A DNA stretch of 64,000 nucleotides from Vibrio atlanticus (GTDB lineage Bacteria > Pseudomonadota > Gammaproteobacteria > Enterobacterales > Vibrionaceae), in NCBI RefSeq assembly GCF_024347315.1, contig NZ_AP025461.1:1054001-1118000 (forward strand). Direction: 5' to 3'. The notes under the pieces were generated by a model that was not told where the DNA came from, did no database searches, and worked only from the letters and a program-made list of their open reading frames with translations. Position 1 is the first letter of the stretch; each line of letters starts with the position of its first letter. Below are positions 39,141 to 49,675 of the stretch, in pieces. Made by a program: the position numbers and the translations under genes.

Positions 39141-39500
39141 GCTTATGAACTAAGTTTATGCAGCAAGCTCATGCGATAATATATTCAGATCTAGCGGTAA
39201 TACATTAAGACCCCGCGACGTACTTGGTTTTTGGTTTCATTTTAGAACGGGTAAAACTCGAAGTTGATTCTGTGACTCGATCTTGATTCCATAAATGACT
39301 ACATGCGTCATTTTTATACGGTATAACTGCCAGTTCTGCGTCATACTATATGGGTGTATGTGCATACTTTCGTGCGATGAGAAAAGTTAGAATTCTAAGA
39401 GCCACAATGAGAATCCCTACACTAACAAGACCCCAGACGTTACATTCGAATAATAGAAGAAGCGAGCAGAAAAAGAACGTATAGAAAAAGCTGCTGGTAC
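39141..39500. other. Intergenic gap after modC
   Basis: About 360 bp with no ORF, no clear terminator and no repeat I can name. The next recognisable element is the terminator of the opposing DUF3069-like gene. Confidence 0.5.
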
Positions 39501-39534
39501 AAAAAAGCCGCATGTTTTAAATAACATACGGCTT
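39501..39534 (-). terminator. Terminator of the DUF3069-like gene
   Basis: A 12-bp stem with one mismatch (39505-39516 with 39523-39534) is followed on the minus strand by six T. Confidence 0.8.
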
Positions 39535-39587
39535 AATCATTAAGTTTTCCTTAAGCATTCAACCTAAATTTAGGTGCTTTGAATGGC

Positions 39588-40025
39588 TTAGCGGATGAAA
39601 ACTTCTTTGAAATCACGCTTCAAGATAGCATCACGGCGCGCTTTCTTGATTTGCTTAGCCATGTCTTTTACACAGTTATGTAAAATTTGGTCAAGCAGTT
39701 GAGCTCGGTACTCTTCTTTTTCTTCATCAGTCATGCCTTCTGGAAGTTTAAGAGTAGGGAACTCCTCCATCATGTTTACGCCAGCGAAAGCTTGGCTAAC
39801 AGAGATTAGAGCGTGGAATTGCTCGAAGTTGTCTAAAACATTTTGTGCGCTTGCTGGAAGGCTGCTCCAAGTTTCACGCACTGCTTCTTCAGACACTTCG
39901 TGAATAGAAGTAACCATGTTGTGCATCTCTTTAGGCACTTCATCAAATTCGATAACTTGGCGAAGCTCTGGTGAGATAGTGGTTAAATCGATTTCTTGTA
40001 CTTCGTTGTTTGTAGCGTCTGACAT
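39588..40025 (-). CDS. DUF3069-like hypothetical protein
   Basis: This encodes 145 residues, acidic and helical, without signal or membrane segments. It has the pattern SPELRQVIEFDEVPKEMHNMV and a basic C-terminus (AKQIKKARRDAILKRDFKEVFIR). I associate it with DUF3069, a Vibrio family without known function, from memory only. It is divergent from a GGDEF response regulator. Confidence 0.6.
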   Translation of the reverse strand: MSDATNNEVQEIDLTTISPELRQVIEFDEVPKEMHNMVTSIHEVSEEAVRETWSSLPASAQNVLDNFEQFHALISVSQAFAGVNMMEEFPTLKLPEGMTDEEKEEYRAQLLDQILHNCVKDMAKQIKKARRDAILKRDFKEVFIR

Positions 40026-40156
40026 AGTATTTCTCTTTAAAAAGAAACAATGCTAAAAAGATCTGTAAAAAAGTCAATATAATATAGAGATTAGGGCATG
40101 ATTTAAGCCCAAATTTGAGCTACTTTGAATATTCAACACTAGATAAAGGTGATGTG

Positions 40157-41128
40157 ATGATAGAAAAGGGATCTTCGATGCGCATATTGCTGGTTGATGA
40201 CGTTCAACTGGATAGGATGCAACTCGCTATTCGACTCAAGCAACTGGGTCACGTTGTAGAAGCTGTTGGTAGCGGAAAAGAAGCCCTGAATGTTTATTCT
40301 GATTTTGATCCTGAACTCGTGTTACTGGATATCAGTATGCCAGACATGGATGGTTTTGAGGTCGCTAACGAAGTTCGTCGGCAATTCCCAGAATGGGTTC
40401 CGATCATCTTTTTGAGCGGTCATGAAGAGCCTGAAATGATCGCAAAAGCGATTGATGCTGGTGGCGATGATTATTTGATCAAACCGGTAAACAAAGTTGT
40501 TTTGAACTCTAAGTTGATTGCGATGCAGCGTATTGCGCACATGAGACGAGAGTTAAAACAGAGTACCGCCAAACTCGAAGAACTGAATATTTTACTGCAA
40601 CAACAAGCCAACGAAGACGGCCTAACCAAATTATACAACCGTCGATATATGGATACTAAGCTTGAAGAGAGCATTGCGTGGCACGGACGACGTAATATAT
40701 CCATGACCGTCATACTACTCGATGTTGACTTCTTTAAGCCTTACAACGATAACTATGGCCACATTCAAGGGGATAAGTGCCTACAAGGGCTTGCCAATAC
40801 TTTGAAAGAGCTCTTTGTTCGAGCTGGAGAGTTTGTTGGACGTTACGGCGGCGAAGAGTTCGTCATCATTCTGAGTGATACCGACAGCTCCGCGGCTAAT
40901 TTACAGGCCAATCGTGTAAAAGAAGCACTGCATCAAATGAACTACGTCCACGACTACTCAGCAGTGTCTGACAGGGTGACAGCGTCACAAGGCGTGTTGT
41001 CATTCGTGCCTGAGGGTGGTGAGGCTATCGCTTCTATTTACGAAAAGGTTGACCAAGCACTGTACCAGGCCAAGCAAAGTGGAAGAAATACCTACATACA
41101 ACGCGATATTATGGAGCTTGAGCAATAG
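40157..41128 (+). CDS. Response regulator with GGDEF output domain (diguanylate cyclase)
   Basis: This encodes 323 residues from the ATG at 40157 (AAAGG 7 bp upstream). The N-terminal receiver domain (MRILLVDDVQLDRMQ, phospho-Asp in LVLLDISMPDMDGF, Lys in LIKPVN) is joined by a short coiled coil to a GGDEF domain with an intact active site (GRYGGEEF). Phosphorylation should control cyclic-di-GMP synthesis, like PleD or WspR. No cognate kinase is adjacent. Confidence 0.9.
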   Translation: MIEKGSSMRILLVDDVQLDRMQLAIRLKQLGHVVEAVGSGKEALNVYSDFDPELVLLDISMPDMDGFEVANEVRRQFPEWVPIIFLSGHEEPEMIAKAIDAGGDDYLIKPVNKVVLNSKLIAMQRIAHMRRELKQSTAKLEELNILLQQQANEDGLTKLYNRRYMDTKLEESIAWHGRRNISMTVILLDVDFFKPYNDNYGHIQGDKCLQGLANTLKELFVRAGEFVGRYGGEEFVIILSDTDSSAANLQANRVKEALHQMNYVHDYSAVSDRVTASQGVLSFVPEGGEAIASIYEKVDQALYQAKQSGRNTYIQRDIMELEQ

Positions 41129-41193
41129 TTGACGAGCTTCGGTAGTAACCTGAATTATACTTCTAGTAGCTTATAAGCTAGGAAGTGACTTAA

Positions 41194-42216
41194 GTGATAA
41201 AAGAAATGCAGCATTCCAAGTCATTCGTCATGACTAACTCAAACAAAGGTCTTGTATTAACTCTGTTTGTTTCCGTGTCTCCAACTGCTGTTAACGCATC
41301 TTCGCTCTCTGAACTGGTCAGGAAAGACATTGAACAAACCTTCGCAACGAGTGTTTTGCTCAATGATACGGATGTGTTTACCTTTGGCATAAATAATTTT
41401 GATCCCAACAAAGTCTTTAGTTTGGACAATGAAGATATTGGCTCTAATGACTCAGTAAGTCGCCGACAAAATATCGCGTCCCTCAGCCTTCCTTATACCT
41501 TTGAAGTGCCAAGTTATATTGAAGACAACCATCAAGAAGTAACACTTCGTTTATCTGCGTTGCGGATAGAGAAGGATGTTCAATATGCCAGTTCAACGAT
41601 AAGCGACTTTCAAAAAGAGTCTGTTGTTTCTGGTTACGTTGAGTATGCGAACGTATCCCAGTTGAACGAATACTGGAGTTTTAGTTCTGCAATTGGTAAC
41701 CATATTTCCTATTATCGAAACGATTTTGAATATCGTTCTTCGTTGCTTGCACCAATTCAAGGTCAACTGGATGGTCTTTATCTGAACACGGATGCTTGGG
41801 CATACATAATAGAGCCTAAGATAAAGTTGATGTTTGAAGATAAGAATGACTGGGGTAAATATAAACTCAGTACCAGTTGGCATTACTTTAATGGTATAGG
41901 TTGGGGAGAAGCCAATAATGGTAGTATTGGTCACCCAGAAGGTTGGTACATAGCAAATGAAGCTAAGATCTTCTATGACTTAGTTCGTTGGGACAAAAAC
42001 ATCACATCCATGTATTCGAGTATAAGAAGAATAGATATTGGTGGTGATACTGTCGCGTCTATGGGCACTACAGCTTACTACGAAGGTAGTGTAGGTTGGT
42101 TGCTTAACCCAAATCTGTTTAATGACTGGGTCGACAATGTAGGAATAGGGTTTACTATCAATTACGGAAGTAGTTTGAAAGGAGGGAGCTTAGTCATCTT
42201 CTTTAACCAAGACTAG
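41194..42216 (+). CDS. Solitary outer-membrane autotransporter beta-barrel protein
   Basis: This encodes up to 340 residues. The hydrophobic segment LVLTLFVSVSPTAVNA is the likely signal peptide, so a start at one of the Met within the first 13 residues is plausible. The rest has the alternating pattern of a beta barrel and matches the solitary autotransporter barrel domain of Vibrio (no passenger domain). The function is unknown. Confidence 0.7.
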   Translation: MIKEMQHSKSFVMTNSNKGLVLTLFVSVSPTAVNASSLSELVRKDIEQTFATSVLLNDTDVFTFGINNFDPNKVFSLDNEDIGSNDSVSRRQNIASLSLPYTFEVPSYIEDNHQEVTLRLSALRIEKDVQYASSTISDFQKESVVSGYVEYANVSQLNEYWSFSSAIGNHISYYRNDFEYRSSLLAPIQGQLDGLYLNTDAWAYIIEPKIKLMFEDKNDWGKYKLSTSWHYFNGIGWGEANNGSIGHPEGWYIANEAKIFYDLVRWDKNITSMYSSIRRIDIGGDTVASMGTTAYYEGSVGWLLNPNLFNDWVDNVGIGFTINYGSSLKGGSLVIFFNQD

Positions 42217-42295
42217 TCTAAGCACCAACGCTTTCGATGTTCACACCGTTAAATTACGATGTTCAGAGCTTTACATTCCAAGACTTTCAACGTCT

Positions 42296-43537
42296 TTAAC
42301 TATCGACACACAGCTTGTTTCGGCCAGTTTCTTTTGCTTTGTACAGTGCGTTATCGGCAAGTTTCAAGACTTCTACGGGTTGTTTAGTGGTTCTACTATC
42401 AGACAGCCCAATGCTCACCGTTACGTTTACGACTTCAGTTGATTTGTTGCTCTGACCACGCTTTTTAATGCCGGCTTCATGGTCGTCAGGGCGATCGTTG
42501 CTATTTCGAATCGTCATATCGTAGTTTTGTACTTCCGAAATGAGAACTTGAAGGTGCTCTTTAACCTGTTCCGAGTATTTGCCTTTAAAAATAATCGTAA
42601 ACTCTTCACCACCATAGCGATAAGCTTTTGCACCACCGGTTGTTTCACTCAATATACGTGCTACCAACTTCAACACATCGTCGCCAATGTCATGCCCGTA
42701 GGTATCGTTAAATTTCTTGAAGTGGTCGATATCAACCATCGCCATTGAGTATTTTCGCCCTAAGTGCTTCATATCCACTTCTAGTGCGTGTCTACCTGGA
42801 ATGTTAGTTAAACGGTCATTAAAGGCCATATCGTGGCTAGCAGAGACGACATAGATAATGAATAACGTACCAGACAGCGAGAACATCGTACTAGAGATGT
42901 ATTGCACATCAAAAAATATGAATGTGCTAGTAGAAAGTAAAATTGCGCTGTATACGACAACATCAATCGCGCGGTTGTATACCAGAACTAAAATCGAAGT
43001 AAGGCCAAGTAAACAAAGGCTATACAGCACTAAAACGAAAGGTAGCCTCGAGAATCCGTTAACGATAAACAGGATACCTTCGCTCCATGACTCAAATCCA
43101 CCTGACTGGAAATGAGAAACAATTAATTGTGCCCATACCGTAAACAGAACGAGAACCAAAGCATATAGGAACATAGATTTCGAGTTAACGCCGTTATCTG
43201 GGAAGGCATACACCAGTAAGCATGTTACAGGAACTAAAGCGGTTAACAGAGACAGTTCTAATAGAGTGGTGCCTGTGTTGAGTGGCGTTTGTAAACGAAC
43301 TTGAATGATGAGGTATGCGACGAGCATGGTTAAGGACACCATGGCCATACGACCTTGCTTAAATGTGTGGCACAGCAAAACCGCAACGCTCAATAGAATG
43401 TATGGGAGGTTGCTAGCAAACCCTAAGTTTGAATCCGTCACTAGGATGACGTTGTTCATACCTGCAAGTAATATTGCTAATAGAAGTAAGGGAAAGCAAA
43501 ATCGAAATATGCTCGACGTGACGAAAGAAGATGTCAT
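42296..43537 (-). CDS. Membrane-bound diguanylate cyclase
   Basis: This encodes 413 residues. About eight N-terminal hydrophobic helices (a MASE-type membrane sensor) are followed by a GGDEF domain with the active motif YRYGGEEF and the RxGD-free start DRLTNIPGRHALEVD. It probably makes c-di-GMP in response to a membrane cue. A 20-residue insert rich in charged residues sits inside the GGDEF domain before VTVSIGLSD. Confidence 0.85.
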   Translation of the reverse strand: MTSSFVTSSIFRFCFPLLLLAILLAGMNNVILVTDSNLGFASNLPYILLSVAVLLCHTFKQGRMAMVSLTMLVAYLIIQVRLQTPLNTGTTLLELSLLTALVPVTCLLVYAFPDNGVNSKSMFLYALVLVLFTVWAQLIVSHFQSGGFESWSEGILFIVNGFSRLPFVLVLYSLCLLGLTSILVLVYNRAIDVVVYSAILLSTSTFIFFDVQYISSTMFSLSGTLFIIYVVSASHDMAFNDRLTNIPGRHALEVDMKHLGRKYSMAMVDIDHFKKFNDTYGHDIGDDVLKLVARILSETTGGAKAYRYGGEEFTIIFKGKYSEQVKEHLQVLISEVQNYDMTIRNSNDRPDDHEAGIKKRGQSNKSTEVVNVTVSIGLSDSRTTKQPVEVLKLADNALYKAKETGRNKLCVDS

Positions 43538-43913
43538 TTATGTGGTGAGCCTAACTATAATGATGATCTTATATTTTAATTTTATACGTAGGATACGGGT
43601 AAACAAGCAATTGCCAAGCTTTTTCATTAAATTATAGCAAAAACATGATCATAGCTCGCTAATTGTACAACTAAATTTATATGTGTTTCAGTTGCTATTA
43701 ACCTAAGAACGAGCTAAACAGTATATATGATAAATGAAACAGCCGTTATTGATACTTAACTAAATCAACATAGTTTGTGCTCAAGAGTTAGGTGGTTACC
43801 TAAGTAGCAATGAACAGATGTTATACGCCTAGCTGCAGAAGCGGTTAGCAACAACCGCGATTAGTTACAACAACGATTAAACTAGAAACAACCGCTCAAC
43901 ATGGAGGTGTATT
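43538..43913. other. Intergenic gap between a GGDEF gene and comFB
   Basis: About 375 bp of AT-rich sequence with no ORF or strong hairpin. It must hold the divergent promoters of the two flanking c-di-GMP-related genes. AACATGGAGG at its right end is the comFB ribosome site. Confidence 0.5.
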
Positions 43914-44282
43914 ATGCAAATCAGTGTCGATGTCCATAACTATATGGAAACTTTGGTGGGAAATGTATTAGCGACAGAAGAGTATGTTTCTGGCTATACC
44001 AACGAGCAGTTAGCCGATCTTGCGTGTTTGGCTTTAGGTCAGCTTAAACCCATCTATATTCGCTTCGATGTCGATTTTCTATCGGCATTGCCAGAGGATA
44101 AATTGGTACTGTATAAACGAAATAGTGAGATCGCGGTCAAAAATGCAGAAAGCATGATCATTGACGACAGAAGACGCGAGCGTGACGACAATGTACCCGT
44201 TATCTTTAGTCAACATAATTTTGATGATGACGTAGAATTGCAATGGTATGAAAAGCCATTGTTGAGCGGTAAACAGTCATGA
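43914..44282 (+). CDS. ComFB-like protein
   Basis: This encodes 122 residues with a GGAGG ribosome site. The pattern MQISVDVHNYMETLVGNVL, then LADLACLALGQLKPIYIRFDVDFLSALP is that of the late competence protein ComFB. Recent work links ComFB proteins to cyclic dinucleotide binding. Its position beside a membrane diguanylate cyclase makes a c-di-GMP receptor role attractive, but this is inference. Confidence 0.75.
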   Translation: MQISVDVHNYMETLVGNVLATEEYVSGYTNEQLADLACLALGQLKPIYIRFDVDFLSALPEDKLVLYKRNSEIAVKNAESMIIDDRRRERDDNVPVIFSQHNFDDDVELQWYEKPLLSGKQS

Positions 44283-44320
44283 TAGTTTACGGTTAATGCG
44301 GTCATTTAAGGAGTAAAAAC

Positions 44321-44602
44321 GTGGGATTCTTTTCTAGATTATTTAGTGGCAAAGAAAAAACCGAACAAAAAGTAGCGATTGAGCCAGTCGAATATAAAGG
44401 TTTCAATATCTATCAAGATGCCATTGCTGAATCTGGTCAATACCGTGTAGCTGGGCGAATCGAGAAAGAATTTGATGGTGAAATCAAAACCCATCGTTTT
44501 ATTCGTTCAGATGTTGTTTCAAACAAACAAGATGCCGATGAACTGATGCTTAAAAAATCGCAGATGTTCATCGACCAAATGGGCGATAGCATTTTTAGCT
44601 AA
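44321..44602 (+). CDS. HlyU-type transcriptional activator family protein (PF10115 type)
   Basis: This encodes 93 residues with a GTG start behind AAGGAG. The sequence GFFSRLFSGKE, EYKGFNIYQDAIAESGQYRVAGRIEK matches the small HlyU family named in Pfam, which is distinct from the ArsR-type HlyU regulator of V. vulnificus. It lacks a helix-turn-helix, so direct regulation is doubtful. A terminator follows. Confidence 0.75.
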   Translation: MGFFSRLFSGKEKTEQKVAIEPVEYKGFNIYQDAIAESGQYRVAGRIEKEFDGEIKTHRFIRSDVVSNKQDADELMLKKSQMFIDQMGDSIFS

Positions 44603-44640
44603 CCAAATAGGGTTAGAATTGATGTTGGTCATAATTTAGA

Positions 44641-44673
44641 GAGCTTTCAGTGTATATGCTGAAAGCTCTTTTT
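44641..44673 (+). terminator. Terminator after the HlyU-type gene
   Basis: A perfect 10-bp stem (44641-44650 with 44659-44668), then five T. Confidence 0.9.
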
Positions 44674-44901
44674 AGTTTTAGGAACAAAGAACAGCTAGTA
44701 GGTTGTTATTTAAAGGAATATTTGCAAGTGGTTTGACCTCTTGGCTCAAAAGAGGCGTCATTTCTTCAAATGAAGTGCTCCAATTCCATCCAAATCGTTA
44801 TAAGTAATAACTTTTCCTGTTCTTTGAATAAAACGCTTGAAGTATTAGTTGTCGTTAGATACAAACGAATAAGTCATTGTGCCAATAGTCAAGGAATAGC
44901 T

Positions 44902-46449
44902 ATGCAAATTGGTGTACCAAGAGAAACACTCGCAGGTGAAACGCGAGTCGCTGCTTCACCGAAATCGGTAGAACAGCTTCTGAAATTAGGATTTGAAGTT
45001 TGTGTTGAATCACAAGCAGGTGCGTTAGCAAGTTTTGAAGATGCAGTTTATGAACAAGCTGGAGCAAAAATTGTCACCGCAGATGAAGCTTGGAAATCCG
45101 ATATTATTTTTAAAGTTAACGCTCCGATCGTTGACGAAACTAAAAATGAAATTGATCTTCTTAAAGATGGCGCAACATTGGTCAGCTTTATTTGGCCAGC
45201 TCAGAACCCAGAATTAATGGAACAATTGTCCACTCGTAATATCAACGTGATGGCGATGGATTCTGTACCTCGTATTTCAAGAGCTCAAGCGTTAGATGCA
45301 TTGAGTTCTATGGCTAACATCGCGGGTTACCGTGCTGTTGTTGAGGCGGCGCATGAGTTTGGTCGATTCTTCACAGGTCAAATTACGGCGGCAGGCAAAG
45401 TTCCACCCGCGAAGGTACTGGTTGCTGGTGCGGGTGTTGCTGGCCTAGCAGCAATTGGCGCTGCGGGTAGTTTGGGTGCGATCGTTCGTTCGTTCGATGT
45501 TCGTCCTGAAGTAAAAGAGCAAGTCGAGTCTATGGGCGCTGAATTCTTGGAAGTGGATTTCAAGGAAGATACCAGCGCGGGCGACGGCTACGCAAAAGAG
45601 ATGTCTGAAGCATTCAATAAGAAAGCTGAAGAACTGTATGCAGCTCAAGCTAAAGATGTCGATATCATCATTACAACGGCGCTGATTCCAGGTCGTCCGG
45701 CTCCTAAGCTGATTACCAAAGAGATGGTAGACAGCATGAGTGCTGGTAGTGTGATTGTGGACCTTGCGGCAGCCAATGGCGGCAACTGTGAATATACCGT
45801 TGCGGATCAAGTCATTACAACGGCTAACGGCGTGAAAGTGGTAGGTTACACAGATATGGTTGGTCGACTACCGACTCAATCATCTCAACTGTATGCAACG
45901 AACCTCGTTAACTTGCTGAAACTGCTTTGCAAAGAGAAAGATGGCAACATCAATATTGACTTTGAAGATGTCGTGCTACGCGGTGTTACTGTGGTTAAAG
46001 AGGGTGAAGTCACTTGGCCTGCACCACCAATTCAAGTTTCAGCTCAACCACAACAAGCTAAGCCCAAAGCGGTCAAACCAGAGCCAAAAGTTGAAGAGCC
46101 GGTTTCTCCAATTAAGAAAGTGGCAGGCATGGCGGTTGCTGTAGGTGCATTTGCTTGGGTAGCGTCGGTTGCTCCTGCTGCGTTCTTATCTCACTTTACC
46201 GTTTTTGTACTCGCTTGTGTGGTGGGTTATTACGTCGTTTGGAATGTAAGCCATTCTCTGCATACGCCTTTGATGTCCGTAACTAACGCGATTTCAGGAA
46301 TCATTGTAGTCGGTGCACTGTTACAAATAGGACAAGGAAGTGGCGTTGTCACGTTCTTATCATTTATTGCCGTATTAATTGCAAGTATCAATATCTTTGG
46401 TGGCTTTACCGTAACCAAACGTATGCTTGAAATGTTCCGTAAAGACTAA
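44902..46449 (+). CDS. pntA: NAD(P) transhydrogenase subunit alpha
   Basis: This encodes 515 residues from the ATG at 44902 (AAGGA upstream, [15 protein letters not shown]). Domain I binds NAD ([28 protein letters not shown]). A Pro/Lys/Glu linker (residues about 375-400) and four C-terminal helices follow. With PntB it uses the proton gradient to reduce NADP with NADH at the inner membrane. Confidence 0.95.
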   Translation: MQIGVPRETLAGETRVAASPKSVEQLLKLGFEVCVESQAGALASFEDAVYEQAGAKIVTADEAWKSDIIFKVNAPIVDETKNEIDLLKDGATLVSFIWPAQNPELMEQLSTRNINVMAMDSVPRISRAQALDALSSMANIAGYRAVVEAAHEFGRFFTGQITAAGKVPPAKVLVAGAGVAGLAAIGAAGSLGAIVRSFDVRPEVKEQVESMGAEFLEVDFKEDTSAGDGYAKEMSEAFNKKAEELYAAQAKDVDIIITTALIPGRPAPKLITKEMVDSMSAGSVIVDLAAANGGNCEYTVADQVITTANGVKVVGYTDMVGRLPTQSSQLYATNLVNLLKLLCKEKDGNINIDFEDVVLRGVTVVKEGEVTWPAPPIQVSAQPQQAKPKAVKPEPKVEEPVSPIKKVAGMAVAVGAFAWVASVAPAAFLSHFTVFVLACVVGYYVVWNVSHSLHTPLMSVTNAISGIIVVGALLQIGQGSGVVTFLSFIAVLIASINIFGGFTVTKRMLEMFRKD

Positions 46450-46459
46450 GGAGTGACAG

Positions 46460-47857
46460 ATGTCTGAAGGATTAGTACAAGCAGCTTATATTGTTGCTGC
46501 TGTATTCTTTATTATGAGCTTAGCTGGGTTGTCGAAACAGGAATCTGCGCGTGCAGGTAACTATTACGGTATCACGGGTATGGCAATCGCGTTGATCGCG
46601 ACGATCTTTGGCCCACATTCTGCAGGTATTGTATGGATCATCATTGCTATGGTGATCGGTGGTGGTATTGGTATCCACTACGCAAGAAAAGTAGAAATGA
46701 CTGAAATGCCTGAGCTGGTGGCAATTCTGCACAGCTTCGTAGGTATGGCAGCAGTACTTGTAGGTTACAACAGTTACATTGATCCACCTGCTACTGTTTC
46801 TATCAACCCTGCTGATATTCATGCAGAGCACGTGATCCACTTAGTGGAAGTGTTCCTTGGCGTGTTTATCGGTGCGGTGACGTTCACGGGTTCTATTGTT
46901 GCGTTTGGTAAGCTTCGCGGCGTTATCTCTTCGTCTGCATTGAACATTCCTCATAAGCATAAGTGGAACCTAGCGGCGATCGTAGTTTCTACACTACTGA
47001 TGATCATGTTCGTTAAAGCGGACGGCAGCATGTTCGCGCTAATGGTCATGACTCTTATCGCATTCGCATTCGGTTACCACCTAGTGGCATCGATTGGTGG
47101 CGCAGATATGCCAGTGGTTGTCTCTATGCTGAACTCATATTCTGGTTGGGCAGCAGCAGCGGCAGGTTTCATGCTTGCGAACGATCTGCTTATCGTAACC
47201 GGTGCATTGGTTGGTTCGTCAGGTGCAATTCTTTCTTACATCATGTGTAAGGCGATGAATCGCTCTTTCATCAGCGTTATTGCTGGTGGGTTCGGCCAAG
47301 ACGTGGTCGTGTCTGATGGTGATGAAGAGCAAGGTGAACACCGCGAAACATCAGCTGAAGACGTTGCTGACATGCTGAAAAATTCAAAGTCAGTCATCAT
47401 CACTCCTGGATATGGCATGGCAGTAGCTCAAGCTCAATACCCAGTGCATGAAATCACTGAGAAGCTACGAGCGCAGGGCATCAATGTTCGATTTGGTATC
47501 CACCCAGTTGCTGGTAGGTTACCGGGTCACATGAATGTGTTACTTGCTGAAGCAAAAGTACCTTACGATATCGTTCTTGAAATGGACGAACTCAACGATG
47601 ACTTCAATGAGACCGATACTGTTTTGGTTATCGGTGCAAACGACACTGTGAACCCAGCAGCACTTGAAGATCCAAACAGCCCAATCGCTGGCATGCCAGT
47701 ACTTGAAGTTTGGAATGCTCAGAACGTTATCGTATTCAAACGTTCGATGAACACAGGTTACGCAGGTGTGCAAAACCCACTGTTCTTCAAAGAGAATACG
47801 CAGATGTTGTTTGGTGATGCGAAACAGAGCTGTCTCGGTATTCTAGAGCATCTATAG
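46460..47857 (+). CDS. pntB: NAD(P) transhydrogenase subunit beta
   Basis: This encodes 465 residues: about nine helices, then the NADP-binding domain III ([56 protein letters not shown]). It starts 10 bp after pntA behind AAGGAG, so the two form an operon ended by the terminator at 47911. Confidence 0.95.
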   Translation: MSEGLVQAAYIVAAVFFIMSLAGLSKQESARAGNYYGITGMAIALIATIFGPHSAGIVWIIIAMVIGGGIGIHYARKVEMTEMPELVAILHSFVGMAAVLVGYNSYIDPPATVSINPADIHAEHVIHLVEVFLGVFIGAVTFTGSIVAFGKLRGVISSSALNIPHKHKWNLAAIVVSTLLMIMFVKADGSMFALMVMTLIAFAFGYHLVASIGGADMPVVVSMLNSYSGWAAAAAGFMLANDLLIVTGALVGSSGAILSYIMCKAMNRSFISVIAGGFGQDVVVSDGDEEQGEHRETSAEDVADMLKNSKSVIITPGYGMAVAQAQYPVHEITEKLRAQGINVRFGIHPVAGRLPGHMNVLLAEAKVPYDIVLEMDELNDDFNETDTVLVIGANDTVNPAALEDPNSPIAGMPVLEVWNAQNVIVFKRSMNTGYAGVQNPLFFKENTQMLFGDAKQSCLGILEHL

Positions 47858-47910
47858 GAAACACTTTTTAAGTATTTTCTAAGCAAAAGCATTAAGTCGT
47901 AACTAAATAA

Positions 47911-47935
47911 GGAGCTCATTAGAGCTCCTTTTTTT
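47911..47935 (+). terminator. Terminator of pntAB
   Basis: A 7-bp GC-rich stem (47911-47917 with 47922-47928), ATTA loop and seven T. Confidence 0.9.
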
Positions 47936-47961
47936 ATTCATCTGAAAGTCGCTGTATCCTA

Positions 47962-48003
47962 AAGCAACAATCTATGACCCATAAGCAGCAATCTATGGCC
48001 CAT
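47962..48003 (+). repeat. Two 21-bp tandem repeats upstream of vxrA
   Basis: Two adjacent 21-bp units (47962-47982 and 47983-48003) differ at only two positions; a partial third unit (AAGCAATAAGCA) follows. They lie 200 bp before vxrA in the 345-bp gap after pntB. This may be regulatory or a slippage product; the rest of the gap is AT-rich with no ORF. Confidence 0.7.
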
Positions 48004-48202
48004 AAGCAATAAGCACAGTCCGATAGACGGCCGTAAAACTCATTGGAATGAAGTTATGACTACTCAAACGATTATTGAGTACAGCTGTGCAACATAGTCC
48101 TAATATGATCGTAATTGTCGCTATAACTCGTCATTAGCACGGTTTTTCATGCGGTTATAAATTTATCTTTGATAACGAATGGTATATATTTGATTGATCT
48201 AT

Positions 48203-49675
48203 ATGAATTTGCGTTGGTTTGTGATCATCAAAAGAACATTTACTCTGCTTATCGCTACATTATCAGTTTCAGTGAACGCGTTTGCTGACTCTTTACCTGA
48301 GCGTATCGATAACTTCACTAAACTTTTTGATCATGAAATGGCAATTGAATCTTATGATATTCGACTGCTTCAGGCTGATTACCCGACTCGCTTGATCATG
48401 CCGTCTTCTATGCTGCCGCAAACTGCTGAATACCCACTAAAAGACATCCAACGCTTATACCGGTTATCAAAAACATGCAGCGGAAAGTTGCCCTTAAGCC
48501 CTCTAATCACAGAGCCTTTGGTCTTTACTCGTGCAATGTGTAAAGGGACTAAACTTTCTGATCGTTGGTTTACTCGAAGTGGTTTGATTCATCCCGGTGG
48601 CGGTTCATATGCCGCACGCTACGTTGAGTTATACCCAGAGAAATTTGACTCGTTGAAGCGCTACATGCACATTCAAGAGCGACCGAACACCGAACACGAT
48701 GAACTACTGTCTCGTCTACAGAAGATGGACAATGAAGCCATAACAGCTTTGTTAGCGGGTGCGAGTATGTTTGTTGAGCTTGATGAAATGTGGGTCAAGC
48801 GCGGTGATAGATATTACCTGTATAAAGAATCAGTTTGGAACGAAAACGCTACGCTCGCGGGCTTATCCTTTAGTTTGTCCTCAGAAGGCAACAGCTGTTT
48901 CGTCCAACGCGGCAATGTATGTTGGGAAATAGAAGATCATTCAGAACTTCTGCAGATCGCCATGTTTATTTTGGTGATTGCCAATATCCTACTCGTGTTG
49001 GGGTGGGCGGTTTACCGTTGGAACAGTAAAAAACAAGAGATGAAGAGCCGCATGCTGGTTCTTCAAATTCTAACGCATGAATTAAGAACGCCGATTGCGA
49101 GTTTGTCATTGACGGTTGAAGGGTTTAGGCGAGAGTTCGAACACTTGCCAGAATCGGTATATGATGAATTTCGTAGGTTGTGTGAAGATACACGCCGTTT
49201 AAGGCAGTTGGCAGAAGCAAGTAAAGACTATTTGCAATCAGACAACCAACCGCTTGCAACAGAGTGGGTGCCAAGTGTTGAAGAGTGGCTTCAATACAAA
49301 GTTGAAGAAGACTTTGCACCGGGCATTGAACTCCGCGTAAACAAAGATATTGCTGCAAAAGTAAACGTATATTGGTTAGGAACGTGTATAGATAACCTGA
49401 TCAGAAATGCCGTGAAATACGGCGTTGCCCCGGTGATACTAGAACTGAATACTTCTGACAAGAAGCTGACATTCAAAGTTATAGATAATGGAGACTTGTC
49501 TCGCAAAGATTGGGGGCAACTAAGAAAGCCATTCGTAAGTAAGAGTGGACTCGGTTTAGGTCTGACGATAGTAGAATCTATGGTCGGAAAAATGGGCGGT
49601 CACATGACGCTTATCGGCCCCCCAACAACATTTATTTTGGAGATACCTTGTGAAACAGACATTGCTTCTCGTTGA
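48203..49675 (+). CDS. vxrA: Sensor histidine kinase VxrA (WigK)
   Basis: This encodes 490 residues from the ATG at 48203. A signal/first helix ends near AFA, then a large periplasmic DUF3404-type sensor domain (about 30-250, with two pairs of Cys), a second helix (IAMFILVIANILLVLGWAVY), the phospho-acceptor His in LTHELRTPIASL and an ATPase domain (NLIRNAVKYG, GLGLGLTIVESM). In V. cholerae VxrA responds to cell-wall damage and controls type VI secretion, biofilm and wall repair. The gene overlaps vxrB by 26 bp. Confidence 0.9.
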   Translation: MNLRWFVIIKRTFTLLIATLSVSVNAFADSLPERIDNFTKLFDHEMAIESYDIRLLQADYPTRLIMPSSMLPQTAEYPLKDIQRLYRLSKTCSGKLPLSPLITEPLVFTRAMCKGTKLSDRWFTRSGLIHPGGGSYAARYVELYPEKFDSLKRYMHIQERPNTEHDELLSRLQKMDNEAITALLAGASMFVELDEMWVKRGDRYYLYKESVWNENATLAGLSFSLSSEGNSCFVQRGNVCWEIEDHSELLQIAMFILVIANILLVLGWAVYRWNSKKQEMKSRMLVLQILTHELRTPIASLSLTVEGFRREFEHLPESVYDEFRRLCEDTRRLRQLAEASKDYLQSDNQPLATEWVPSVEEWLQYKVEEDFAPGIELRVNKDIAAKVNVYWLGTCIDNLIRNAVKYGVAPVILELNTSDKKLTFKVIDNGDLSRKDWGQLRKPFVSKSGLGLGLTIVESMVGKMGGHMTLIGPPTTFILEIPCETDIASR

